This document shows positions 22,864 to 31,544 of a stretch of DNA of 38,190 nt, in pieces (position 1 is the stretch's first letter; each line of letters begins with the position of its first letter). The stretch comes from an uncultured Prevotella sp. (GTDB taxonomy: Bacteria > Bacteroidota > Bacteroidia > Bacteroidales > Bacteroidaceae). The notes beneath the pieces are model-generated. The model made no database searches. It saw only the letters and a list, made by a program, of their open reading frames with translations, and had not been told where the DNA came from. The translations under genes and the position numbers were made by a program. The stretch spans positions 1 to 38,190 of the forward strand of contig CAKPST010000009.1 in assembly GCA_934183355.1 (NCBI GenBank), written 5' to 3'.

Positions 22864-25089
22864 TTAGAATTTATCGTGACGCTTCACTGATGTCATTTTG
22901 TATACAAGTGTTCCACCGTTCATAATGTCACGATGGTCGATGTAATTCTTTGTGATTTTCTTGCCGTTGAGCATTATGCTGTCCACATACTTATTCTCCT
23001 TTGACAATCCGTCGGCGATGACGGTGAATGTCTTGCCGTTCTGCAAGTGAACAACTATCTTAGGCATCTGAGGAGCACCGAAGACATACTGACCACTTAC
23101 GGGGTTGACCGGATAGAAGCCCATAGCAGAGAGCATATACCATGCTGACATCTGTCCACAGTCGTCGTTGCCACAGAGTCCGTCAACAGTGGGACGATAC
23201 TGAGTGTCGAATATCTCACGGATGAGTTCCTGTGTGCGCGACGGACGACCTGCCATTGCATAGAGATAAGCCACATGATGACTCGGCTCGTTGCCGTGGG
23301 CATACTGACCTATCAGACCCGTCACGTCAGAGAGATTGCTCTCAAGCTTGAGCGTAAAGAACTGGTCGAGCTTCTTGAGGAACGAACGCTCGCCACCGAA
23401 GAGCTTTATCAAGCCCGGAATGTCGTGCTGCACCTGCCATGTATACTGCCAAGCGTTGCCCTCGGTGTAGTCGCCACCACTACTCTCGGCATGAGCGAGG
23501 TCGCTCGGATTGAACGGAGTCTTCCACGTGCCGTCCGAAAGACGAGGACGCATGAACTGTGTCGACTTGTCGAAAAGATTCTTGTAGAACTGCGAACGAC
23601 GAGAGAAATACTGCTGATCCTGCTTCTTGCCCATCAAGCGAGCCATGTCGGCAGCAGCATAGTCGTCGTACATCGACTCAAGCGACGACGACACACTCTC
23701 AGCCTCGGTGAGGTCGGTGGGTAGATAGCCATACTTCATGTATACCTCCCAGTTGCTCTTCAGTTTGTGCGACTTGGTCTGAGTCTGCTTGATAGCCTGG
23801 AAAGCACGCTCGGCATCAAAGCCACGGAATCCCTTGTGATAAGCCTCAGCCACGATAGACACAGCATGATTGGCTACCATACAGTAGTTCTCCTTGCCCC
23901 AGAGTCCCCAAATAGGCAAGAATCCCTGCACCTCAGCCTGCTCAACGAGCGAGTTTATCATTCCGTCAACACGGTCGGGCATCACAATAGTGTAGAAAGG
24001 ATGGGCTGCACGATAGGTGTCCCAGCACGAGAAGGTAGAGTAGAACTTGCCACCCTCAGCCTTCACCACCTTGTCGTCGGCATTGCGATACATGCCGTCA
24101 ACGTCAGCAATCTGGTTGGGCTGTATCAAGGCATGATAGAACGATGTGTAATAGTTGAACTTGTCCTCCTCGGTGCCGTCAACGTCGATGCGAGCCAAAT
24201 AGCCGTTCCAGTCGTCGTGAGCCGCCTTCTTGACAGCAGCAAAGTCCCATCCCGGCACTTCAGTCTCCAGATTCTTCTTGGCTCCGTCAATGCTTGTTGT
24301 AGACATGGCTATCTTCATGAGCAACTGCTCGCCCTGCTCTATGCCGTCGAAAGATGCCACAATGCGGTCGCCCTTCTCTGTGTCAAAAGCCTTGGCTAGT
24401 GTCACGTGGCTGGCTACGGGGCGATTGAACTTGATGACAAAGAAGTAGTCTTGCTCCACCCACACCGTGTTCTTGACATGACCCACGAGAGTGTTGTCGT
24501 CTTCCCAGCGAGTCTCGCACAGATTCACCTGCGAGTGATACTGCTTGTCGCTCCATGCCGGACCGTGCTGAAGGTCGATGAGCACCGACGTAGAGTCGGC
24601 AGAGTCGTAAGTGTAGCGATGGAAAGCCACATGCGGCGAGCATGTCAGCTCAGCCTTGACCTTGGCATCAGAGAGATATACAGAATAGTAGCCTGGTGTG
24701 GCAAACTCCTGACTCTTGACGTATGCCGAGCGATAGGCATCCCATGCACGTGTGCGCTTGCCAGTGACAGGCATCACGAGGATGTCGCCGAGGTCCATAC
24801 ACCCAGTGCCATTGAGATGATCCTGAGTGAATCCCCATATCACCGAGTCGCTGTAGACATACTCCGAGCAATAGCGCCAGCCTACACCACCCGTCACCGG
24901 ACTGGTCTGAATCATTCCAAAAGGACGACATGCGCCGGGAAACGTGTGTCCGTTGTCGGCATTGCCAACGAACGGATTGACATAACGTGTGTAGTCGGTG
25001 ACTTCTGCATAAGCCTGAGTTGCGGCAAGACCAAAGAGGCTCATTGCTGCAAAGGCGTATTTACATAATAGCGAATGTGATTTTTTCAT
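22864..25089 (-). CDS. GH92 alpha-mannosidase, secreted
   Basis: The 741-residue protein has a signal peptide (AFAAMSLFGLAATQAYAEV) and a typical GH92 layout: an N-terminal beta domain beginning YVNPFVGNADNGHTFPGACR, then an (alpha/alpha)6 catalytic domain. Family signatures are YSEFSCWDTYRAAHPFY-like (FSTFSCWDTYRAAHPFY here), AHGNEPSHHVAYLYAMAG (about 595-612, holding catalytic-site residues) and GNDDCGQMSAWYMLSAMGFY (about 638-657). GH92 enzymes are calcium-dependent exo-alpha-mannosidases that trim high-mannose and other N-glycans. Its gene lies near, but outside, the SusCD locus. Its -7 box is at 25142-25149, and it is divergent from the mutarotase/Fkp operon. Confidence 0.95.
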   Translation of the reverse strand: MKKSHSLLCKYAFAAMSLFGLAATQAYAEVTDYTRYVNPFVGNADNGHTFPGACRPFGMIQTSPVTGGVGWRYCSEYVYSDSVIWGFTQDHLNGTGCMDLGDILVMPVTGKRTRAWDAYRSAYVKSQEFATPGYYSVYLSDAKVKAELTCSPHVAFHRYTYDSADSTSVLIDLQHGPAWSDKQYHSQVNLCETRWEDDNTLVGHVKNTVWVEQDYFFVIKFNRPVASHVTLAKAFDTEKGDRIVASFDGIEQGEQLLMKIAMSTTSIDGAKKNLETEVPGWDFAAVKKAAHDDWNGYLARIDVDGTEEDKFNYYTSFYHALIQPNQIADVDGMYRNADDKVVKAEGGKFYSTFSCWDTYRAAHPFYTIVMPDRVDGMINSLVEQAEVQGFLPIWGLWGKENYCMVANHAVSIVAEAYHKGFRGFDAERAFQAIKQTQTKSHKLKSNWEVYMKYGYLPTDLTEAESVSSSLESMYDDYAAADMARLMGKKQDQQYFSRRSQFYKNLFDKSTQFMRPRLSDGTWKTPFNPSDLAHAESSGGDYTEGNAWQYTWQVQHDIPGLIKLFGGERSFLKKLDQFFTLKLESNLSDVTGLIGQYAHGNEPSHHVAYLYAMAGRPSRTQELIREIFDTQYRPTVDGLCGNDDCGQMSAWYMLSAMGFYPVNPVSGQYVFGAPQMPKIVVHLQNGKTFTVIADGLSKENKYVDSIMLNGKKITKNYIDHRDIMNGGTLVYKMTSVKRHDKF

Positions 25090-25141
25090 GCAAATGTTTG
25101 ATGTTACTTAATAGATGTTTTGATTTGAATTTATACCACGA

Positions 25142-25149
25142 CAAAGATA
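25142..25149 (-). promoter_or_regulatory. -7 box of the GH92 gene
   Basis: The minus strand reads TATCTTTG, matching TAnnTTTG. The start would be near 25135, about 46 bases upstream of ATG 25089. The divergent box for the next gene lies 33 bases away. Confidence 0.5.
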
Positions 25150-25181
25150 CGCTTTTTTGCTCTGATTACAAAATAAATGAC

Positions 25182-25189
25182 TACATTTG
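25182..25189 (+). promoter_or_regulatory. -7 box of the mutarotase/fkp operon
   Basis: TACATTTG matches TAnnTTTG with a TTG about 22 bases upstream. The start would be near 25196, about 37 bases before ATG 25233. Confidence 0.5.
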
Positions 25190-25232
25190 TAGCGTCAATA
25201 AATAATTATAACCATATAAAATATAACAGGCT

Positions 25233-25619
25233 ATGGAAACAAACGGATATGCTACTAAGCAATATGGACAACCTACTAAACGCTACGTGCAGACTCTCGA
25301 CCTCAGAAACGACGACAACGAACTGATAAGACTATATCGCATGGCTCACGACAAAGACCACTTCTGGAAGGAGATAGGCGATGGCATCAAGTCGGTGGGC
25401 ATACTGGAGATGGAAATATACATCCTCGACAACCGACTGGTGATGATAGTGGATGCTCCACTCGACTTCGACTGGACGTCGGCTATGGAGCGACTCGCCA
25501 CTCTGCCGCGACAGGCTGAGTGGGAAAGCCATGTGGCTCAGTTTCAGGGATGTGCAGCCGACGCTAAGAGCGACGAGAAGTGGCACATGATGGAGCGCAT
25601 GTTCCATATATACGACTAA
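25233..25619 (+). CDS. L-rhamnose mutarotase family protein, likely L-fucose mutarotase
   Basis: The 128-residue protein fits the RhaM-type ferredoxin-like mutarotase fold. It has KRYVQTLDLRND at the first strand, RMAHDKDHFWKEI with the conserved His-containing helix, MEIYILDNRLVMIVDAP for the central strands, RQAEWESHVAQF for the late helix and MMERMFHIYD for the C-terminal strand. Mutarotases interconvert alpha and beta anomers of a free sugar. The gene lies 29 bases upstream of fkp, the L-fucose salvage enzyme, so the substrate is probably L-fucose, supplying the anomer that the kinase uses. No signal peptide is present, so it acts in the cytoplasm. The RhaM call is firm; the substrate is inferred from context. 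Confidence 0.82.
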   Translation: METNGYATKQYGQPTKRYVQTLDLRNDDNELIRLYRMAHDKDHFWKEIGDGIKSVGILEMEIYILDNRLVMIVDAPLDFDWTSAMERLATLPRQAEWESHVAQFQGCAADAKSDEKWHMMERMFHIYD

Positions 25620-25648
25620 TCACATAGAAACAAAACATATATATATTG

Positions 25649-28414
25649 ATGAAGAAACTCTTATCACTGCCCCCTAATCTTGTGGGCTGTTTTCATGACA
25701 TAACAGGACTTCCGAAGGATGAATGGTTTTGCACCAACGACCCTGTAGACCGCAAATTGGGCTCGGGTGGCGGCACTACATGGCTGCTGCGTGCTGCCTA
25801 TGAAGCCGAACATGCTGAGGGCGAGACGATGGACGAATGGCTGGCTGCCGACAAGCGACTGCTGCTGCATGCTGGTGGACAAAGCCGTAGACTGCCGTCG
25901 TATGCGCCGTCGGGCAAGATTCTCACTCCGCTGCCGGTGTTCCGCTGGGAACGTGGACAGCGCATCGACCAGAATCTGCTGTCGCTGCAAGTGCCTCTCT
26001 ATAAACGCATCATGGACATTGCGCCTAAGCGTCTGAACACTATGATAGTGAGTGGCGACGTGTATATACGTGCCACCCAACCATTGCAGCCCATTCCGGA
26101 GGATGCCGACATCGTGTGCTATGGTCTGTGGTTGGGTCCGGAGATAGCCAAAGACCACGGCGTGTTTGTGTCGTCGCGACAGAAACCCACCGAACTGAAG
26201 TGTATGCTACAGAAACCTTCGGTGGAAACACTTGCCTCGCTGCTTACCGACCACTACTATCTGACAGACATCGGTGTGTGGATTCTCTCCGACCGTGCTG
26301 TCAAGGTGCTCATGCACCACTCGGTAGAAGGCGACGACATAGAGCATGGCGACGTGTGCTGCTATGACATGTATGGCACATTCGGATGTGCGCTGGGCAC
26401 AGATCCGGGCATCGCAGATGCCGAAATCAGCCAGTTGCGCGTGGCTATATTGCCCCTGCCTGGCGGCGAATTCTATCACTTCGGCACGTCGCACGAGTTG
26501 CTGTCGTCGATGCTTGCCATACAGAATCTGGTAAACGACCAGCGCGAGATATGGCACCACGACCGCAAACTGCACCCCTCGGTGTTTGTGCAGAATGCCG
26601 AAATCAACGTGCGTTGGAGCAACGACAACCGCAATGTATGGATAGAAAACTCGTGCATTGGCAACCACTGGAACCTGACTCGCGACAACATCGTGACTGG
26701 AGTGCCACAGAACGACTGGACCATAAATCTTGCTCCCGAACAGTGTGTGGACATTGTGCCTATGGGCGAGAAGGAGTGGGTGGTGCGTCCATACGGATTC
26801 AACGACAAGTTTAGTGGCGAGAGTCAGTTTGAGCGTCGCTTCCCTGTGGTGAACAATGTGGACGACATGGGCATGGTGCTACAGTGGATGCTCGGCAACA
26901 AGGATGCCGCAGAGGGCGAAAAGATATACAACAAGGCTCAACTGATGAGTGCCGACGAGATAAGCGCTAAGGCTAACTTGCGCCGCCTGTTTGAACAACG
27001 CAGCCGTCTGTGTGCTGTCAACCTACCTATGATGGCTAAAAACTGGCGACACAGCGTGTTCTATCAGACCGACTTGGGCGACACTGCACGCAAATATGCC
27101 AAGGCTGGCATCGCCCTACCCGACCCACTGGACGACTCGGCACCGCTGATGGAGAGAATGCGCGACACAATGTTTCGTTCGGAGGTGAAGCGCAACAACG
27201 GCGACGACGGCTCGAAAGAGGCAGCGACAGCATTCGCACTACTGCGTGAGGGCATCACAGCACATGCCATGGGCGACCGTCAGCAGCCTCGCATGTCGGT
27301 GTATGCCGACCAGATAGTGTGGGGTCGCTCACCAGTGCGCATAGACATAGCTGGAGGATGGACCGACACCCCACCCTTCTGTCTGATGGAGGGCGGCGAC
27401 GTGGTGAATCTTGCCATTGAACTTAACGGTCAGCCGCCGTTGCAGACATACGTTCGTCCGTGCGCCGAACCGCATATCGTGATGCGCAGCATCGACCTCG
27501 GCGCTACTGAAGTGATAAACACATACGACGAATTGGCTGAATATAACAAGGTGGGTTCGCCCTTCTCTATCCCCAAAGCGGCATTGTCGCTCGCCGGATT
27601 CTTGCCACAATTCAGCGTGGAGCAGTTTGGTAGTCTTGAGCAACAGCTAAGGGCTTTCGGATGCGGCATAGAGGTGACACTGCTTTCGGCTATACCTGCG
27701 GGTTCGGGACTTGGCACCAGTTCGCTGCTTGCCTCAACGGTGCTCGGCGCACTGAGCGACTTCTGCGGACTCGGATGGGACCGCACAGAGATAGGCAGAC
27801 GCACGCTGATGCTCGAACAGTTGCTGACAACGGGTGGCGGATGGCAAGACCAGTTTGGCGGACTGCTGCCAGGTGTGAAGCTGCTACAGACAGCTCGCGG
27901 AATGGTGCAGAGTCCTGAGGTGAGATATCTGCCCTCCGAACTATTCACACAAACCGAATATAGTGCTTGTCATCTGCTCTACTACACTGGCATAACACGC
28001 ACGGCAAAGACGATATTGGCTGAGATTGTGAGACGTATGTTCCTCAATGACAATGCTGAGGTGGCTCTGTTGCGCGAAATGAAAGCGCATGCTCTGGAGA
28101 TGTTTGACGCCATTCAGCGTGTGGACTTCGAACGCATGGGACATCTGGTGCGCAAGACATGGACGCAAAACCAGTTGCTCGATAGTGGCACTAATCCTCC
28201 GCAGATTCAGGCTATAACAAGCTTGATAGACGACCTGTGCCTGGGATATAAACTGCCTGGAGCAGGCGGAGGCGGCTATCTGTATATGGTGGCTAAGGAT
28301 GTTGAGGCAGCGGCTCGAATTAGACATATACTGAACGAGAATAGGCAGAATGATAAGGCGAGATTCGTGGAGATGAGCTTGTGCTCGAAGGGATTGCAAG
28401 TGAGCAGAAGCTGA
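25649..28414 (+). CDS. fkp: Bifunctional L-fucokinase / GDP-L-fucose pyrophosphorylase (Fkp)
   Basis: The 921-residue protein has the two-domain order and length (about 950 in B. fragilis) of Fkp. The N-terminal half (about 70-430) carries the nucleotidyltransferase motif LLLHAGGQSRRLPSYAPSGK with a beta-helix-like segment after it. The C-terminal half (about 560-921) is a GHMP kinase with SPVRIDIAGGWTDTPPFCLM (motif 1, about 561-580), IPAGSGLGTSSLLAS (motif 2, about 682-696) and LPGAGGGGYLYM (motif 3, about 869-880). It converts free L-fucose with ATP and GTP to GDP-fucose for fucosylated capsules and surface glycoproteins. The ATG at 25649 is the start; the codon before it is TTG. Confidence 0.95.
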   Translation: MKKLLSLPPNLVGCFHDITGLPKDEWFCTNDPVDRKLGSGGGTTWLLRAAYEAEHAEGETMDEWLAADKRLLLHAGGQSRRLPSYAPSGKILTPLPVFRWERGQRIDQNLLSLQVPLYKRIMDIAPKRLNTMIVSGDVYIRATQPLQPIPEDADIVCYGLWLGPEIAKDHGVFVSSRQKPTELKCMLQKPSVETLASLLTDHYYLTDIGVWILSDRAVKVLMHHSVEGDDIEHGDVCCYDMYGTFGCALGTDPGIADAEISQLRVAILPLPGGEFYHFGTSHELLSSMLAIQNLVNDQREIWHHDRKLHPSVFVQNAEINVRWSNDNRNVWIENSCIGNHWNLTRDNIVTGVPQNDWTINLAPEQCVDIVPMGEKEWVVRPYGFNDKFSGESQFERRFPVVNNVDDMGMVLQWMLGNKDAAEGEKIYNKAQLMSADEISAKANLRRLFEQRSRLCAVNLPMMAKNWRHSVFYQTDLGDTARKYAKAGIALPDPLDDSAPLMERMRDTMFRSEVKRNNGDDGSKEAATAFALLREGITAHAMGDRQQPRMSVYADQIVWGRSPVRIDIAGGWTDTPPFCLMEGGDVVNLAIELNGQPPLQTYVRPCAEPHIVMRSIDLGATEVINTYDELAEYNKVGSPFSIPKAALSLAGFLPQFSVEQFGSLEQQLRAFGCGIEVTLLSAIPAGSGLGTSSLLASTVLGALSDFCGLGWDRTEIGRRTLMLEQLLTTGGGWQDQFGGLLPGVKLLQTARGMVQSPEVRYLPSELFTQTEYSACHLLYYTGITRTAKTILAEIVRRMFLNDNAEVALLREMKAHALEMFDAIQRVDFERMGHLVRKTWTQNQLLDSGTNPPQIQAITSLIDDLCLGYKLPGAGGGGYLYMVAKDVEAAARIRHILNENRQNDKARFVEMSLCSKGLQVSRS

Positions 28415-28419
28415 ACAGA

Positions 28420-28571
28420 TTAATTAACGAATAATTAACGGGGAAATTAACGGATAATTAACCGGGATTAACGACAAAGAAAATAAACAGAGTCGTTAAT
28501 GCCGGTTAATTGACCGTTAATTATTCGTTAATTTAACGATTAATTAGACCGTTAATTTATTCGTTAATTAC
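28420..28571 (+). repeat. Palindromic ATTAACG/CGTTAAT array, copy 5
   Basis: The core at about 28458-28508 has arms TTAACCGGGATTAACGAC and GTCGTTAATGCCGGTTAA around the loop AAAGAAAATAAACAGA. Left units are ATTAACG forms and right units CGTTAAT forms. A decayed tail of TTAAT-type units continues to about 28626. The element fills most of the gap between the fkp stop codon (28414) and the convergent sialidase stop codon (28632). Confidence 0.88.
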
Positions 28572-28631
28572 TTATTAATATTTTTTGTTAATTTGATAAA
28601 TAATTATTAACCGCTTCAATTAACGTAGTCA

Positions 28632-29828
28632 TTACTTTGTAGCAGAGTATTCGCCGTTAGTGATATCGTCGAGCGAATATGTGTTGAACAACATATCGTA
28701 GCCACCCTTAGTCTCGGTCTCCTCATAGAAGAAGGCGATGCGACCATTAGAGAGCTGGTCCATTGTAGAGTAGGCAGAGTCGGTGTTGCTAACACGGAAT
28801 GTCTTCCAACCCGACTTGAAACGCTGAGGACTGTCGTAGTCGGCAGCAGAGGCAAGCTCCTTGTAGTAGATGCCTACATGCTCGCGCACGTCGCTCTGCG
28901 GAACCGAATAGAGAAGCACATGTGTCTTCTTGTTGTCGCTCTTGCGACGAGCCTCAACGAGAAGTATCTCGCCGTTGCACTTAGCCGACTTGTAGGTGTC
29001 GTTGTCGATGTATACGGGGTCAGCCCACTTGCCCTCAGCCTTCTTGGCGTTGGAATAGCTGTAGATGTTGAATATACGACCCACACCACGCTGCGAACGG
29101 CTACTCAACAGTACGTCGCCATTGGGCAACTCAACAACCTTAGCCTCGTCGCCATCGAGAGTAGGACGAGCATCAACACCGCCCAGCGGCTGCCACTTCT
29201 TGCCGAAATCGTCCGAATAGAGCACCACATTGCCAATGTTGGTACACAGTGCAGAATAGATGCGATAGTTCTTGCCAGCCTTGATCTTGGCACTCTGACA
29301 CATACGTCCTGATGTGAAGAAGAGCTTGTGTACGGCACCATTCATCAGTCCATAGATTTCGTCGGTGATTTCCTCACCCTGCCAGTTGATGCCATCCTTG
29401 CTATAATAGCGACCAACACGGTTAGGATTCTTGAGCGTCGACTCCCAGTACCACACGTTGCCCGAGGCACACATCATTATCATCTCGCCCGTCTTGCGGT
29501 CGGTGACAACAGCAGCATCGCCATGAGCCACGTCAAACGGAACATTAGAGCCACCGCCCTTCACCAACGTATGCTCCTCGCCCCATGTCTTGCCATTGTC
29601 CTTGCTGCGTCGAGCCACCACATCAATAACACCACCACCCACGTCAGAGCGACATGGACGGAAGTCGCTAATAGCCAAGATGCTGCCATCCTTAGCCTTC
29701 AATAAGGCAGGAATACGATAGCAGATTTTGGCAGTGTCGCTCTTGAACAAGACGTTCTGAGCCGACACATTATGTGCCGACATAACAGCAGCAGCAATGG
29801 CTGACATAATAAAAAATTTTCTTTTCAT
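28632..29828 (-). CDS. GH33 sialidase (neuraminidase), secreted
   Basis: The mature gene encodes 398 residues with a signal peptide (FFIMSAIAAAVMSAHNVSAQ). It has the YRIP motif (residues 37-40, binding arginine R38) and three Asp boxes: SKDNGKTW (75-82), YSKDGINW (142-149) and YSDDFGKKW (204-212). It also has VVELPNGDVLLSSRSQRG (231-248) with the candidate catalytic glutamate and a second arginine, and VEARRKSD with a third. It releases terminal sialic acid from host or dietary glycans. The start is ATG 29828, placed because of the signal peptide and the -7 box at 29879-29886. An in-frame ATG at 29912 lies upstream of that box and is rejected. Confidence 0.92.
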   Translation of the reverse strand: MKRKFFIMSAIAAAVMSAHNVSAQNVLFKSDTAKICYRIPALLKAKDGSILAISDFRPCRSDVGGGVIDVVARRSKDNGKTWGEEHTLVKGGGSNVPFDVAHGDAAVVTDRKTGEMIMMCASGNVWYWESTLKNPNRVGRYYSKDGINWQGEEITDEIYGLMNGAVHKLFFTSGRMCQSAKIKAGKNYRIYSALCTNIGNVVLYSDDFGKKWQPLGGVDARPTLDGDEAKVVELPNGDVLLSSRSQRGVGRIFNIYSYSNAKKAEGKWADPVYIDNDTYKSAKCNGEILLVEARRKSDNKKTHVLLYSVPQSDVREHVGIYYKELASAADYDSPQRFKSGWKTFRVSNTDSAYSTMDQLSNGRIAFFYEETETKGGYDMLFNTYSLDDITNGEYSATK

Positions 29829-29878
29829 ACGAAGATTATTTAATTTAATTGCAGATTCAGCGTTGTTTTTAGCGACTA

Positions 29879-29886
29879 CAAAGTTA
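29879..29886 (-). promoter_or_regulatory. -7 box of the sialidase gene
   Basis: The minus strand reads TAACTTTG, matching TAnnTTTG. The start would be near 29872, about 44 bases before ATG 29828. Confidence 0.55.
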
Positions 29887-29960
29887 ATGTCTATTTGTGA
29901 GATAATGCTCACCTTACTGCAAAAAATGCAGAATCAAGGCAATAAAAGTTTGTTAACGAC

Positions 29961-31508
29961 CTAAAAACCGCTGTCTGCAACCACCTTCTTCTTCATCATC
30001 TTGCCCACAAAGTTCCACGACGGCATCTTCTTCAGAGTGCTGCGTATAGGCTGAATGTCCCACATGAGGAATATCAGCAACACGGCTATGCCTATGACAC
30101 ACGTTACGCCATATAGCTGGCGAATGCTTATCATCAGCAAGTTGGAAGCGTCGTAGGGCAAACCGCGCACCATATTGTCTGCCATCTGATGGCGTAGGGC
30201 AAAACTATACAAGCCTGAGCACATTGTCGAGATGGGACCATTGCGCACCATTCCGGCTATAGTAAGTCCCATAAAGAAATGCTCAAACGGCATGAGTTCC
30301 TCAAGATATATCGTCAGCGTGACAAAGAAGATGGCATTGCCGAACGACAACAAGGCAATAGGCATGTACATAGCCTCGATGTTCAGACCTGGGTCGATGA
30401 GGAAATACATCATCACTGGATATGCCACCATAGACGCCACGCCGACTGTAAGCAGACGAGTGTACTTCTGATGCAACACCTTTATCCACAACAGACAGAA
30501 CAGACAGCCTGCCAACGATGCCACCCACTCCACAAAATTGAACACATTAGTGGTGAAGGTGCCGAAATGGAGCACACCACTGGTGAACGCTGTCTGCAAC
30601 ACCTTGGGCGTGCTGCCCATAAACTCGACGAAGGCAAAGAGTATGAGCAACGGGACAAGCCGCTTGTATCTCCATGCACCCGGAGCAATATATGGATGGC
30701 GTATGTGTAGACTGCGCTGTATACAGAAGTAGGCTGTGACGACAAAGAGCAACACGTCCATACGCATCACATTGCTGTCGAGCCAGTTGTAGTGTTCGCC
30801 ATAGTTGAAGAAGAAGATGAACTCCAACATCAATGCCGACCAAAGCACACAACCAAGATAGTCGACACTGATGAATGGCAATGGTTTCATGAAATGAAAG
30901 TCGTGCGTAGTGACATAGACTACGAGTGCCACGGTGAGCAATGCACCTGTCATAAGCCAGTTGATGATGCGCCAATCCTGATAGACATATATTAGTTGCT
31001 CCGTAATCCAAGGCGAGAGAAACATATTGCCAAGCACAAGACAATAGAGCAAGGGGAAGAAGATGGTGAAATCGCGCTTAGGCGTCATCCACAACTGTAT
31101 GCTGGACATGCACTCAAAGCATCCGCATAACTTGAAGAAACCTGCAAAATAAGCCAAGAGGCACATCACGGGCAACGAGTCGGTCCACATGATGAGGAAG
31201 TTGCACGCTGCCACCACAAACGCCGCATTGAACAAGAGGCGGCGATTGGTGTAGCGAAACTTCAGTTTGAAAAGGAATGGGAACGGCATTGCCACTCCCA
31301 CAACATTGAACATAACGACCATGAGCACATCCTCGCGCATCATGCTATACTCGCCCATCACCTGACTCATAGCTCCGCCATATATGCCGCCCGACATGAG
31401 AAACACGAATGCAAAGCATACGTATATCCATGGTTGCAAGCGACGTGGCACGTAGCTATTGAACGAAGGGACACGAAATGGTCCCTGTAAGATTGGAGGT
31501 CCTGCCAT
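29961..31508 (-). CDS. MFS exporter of a tripartite efflux system (EmrB-like)
   Basis: The 515-residue, strongly hydrophobic protein has about 14 predicted membrane segments, fitting the drug:H+ antiporter (DHA2) branch of the major facilitator superfamily. Stretches such as LQPWIYVCFAFVFLMSGGIY, DYLGCVLWSALMLEFIFFFN and LYGVTCVIGIAVLLIFLMW show the helices. The usual MFS motif A is degenerate (PFLFKLKFRYTNRR), common in Bacteroidetes relatives. It follows the HlyD-type gene by 36 bases, and the outer-membrane channel gene is the first of the set. This is the EmrAB-TolC arrangement, exporting unknown compounds across both membranes. Confidence 0.85.
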   Translation of the reverse strand: MAGPPILQGPFRVPSFNSYVPRRLQPWIYVCFAFVFLMSGGIYGGAMSQVMGEYSMMREDVLMVVMFNVVGVAMPFPFLFKLKFRYTNRRLLFNAAFVVAACNFLIMWTDSLPVMCLLAYFAGFFKLCGCFECMSSIQLWMTPKRDFTIFFPLLYCLVLGNMFLSPWITEQLIYVYQDWRIINWLMTGALLTVALVVYVTTHDFHFMKPLPFISVDYLGCVLWSALMLEFIFFFNYGEHYNWLDSNVMRMDVLLFVVTAYFCIQRSLHIRHPYIAPGAWRYKRLVPLLILFAFVEFMGSTPKVLQTAFTSGVLHFGTFTTNVFNFVEWVASLAGCLFCLLWIKVLHQKYTRLLTVGVASMVAYPVMMYFLIDPGLNIEAMYMPIALLSFGNAIFFVTLTIYLEELMPFEHFFMGLTIAGMVRNGPISTMCSGLYSFALRHQMADNMVRGLPYDASNLLMISIRQLYGVTCVIGIAVLLIFLMWDIQPIRSTLKKMPSWNFVGKMMKKKVVADSGF

Positions 31509-31544
31509 AAATACTCAACATTAGTTATTACTATTGTCTTGACT

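Noticed and set aside
29829..29912. An N-terminal extension of the sialidase from ATG 29912
   Set aside because: The -7 box at 29879-29886 puts the transcript start after it, and a normal signal peptide starts at ATG 29828.
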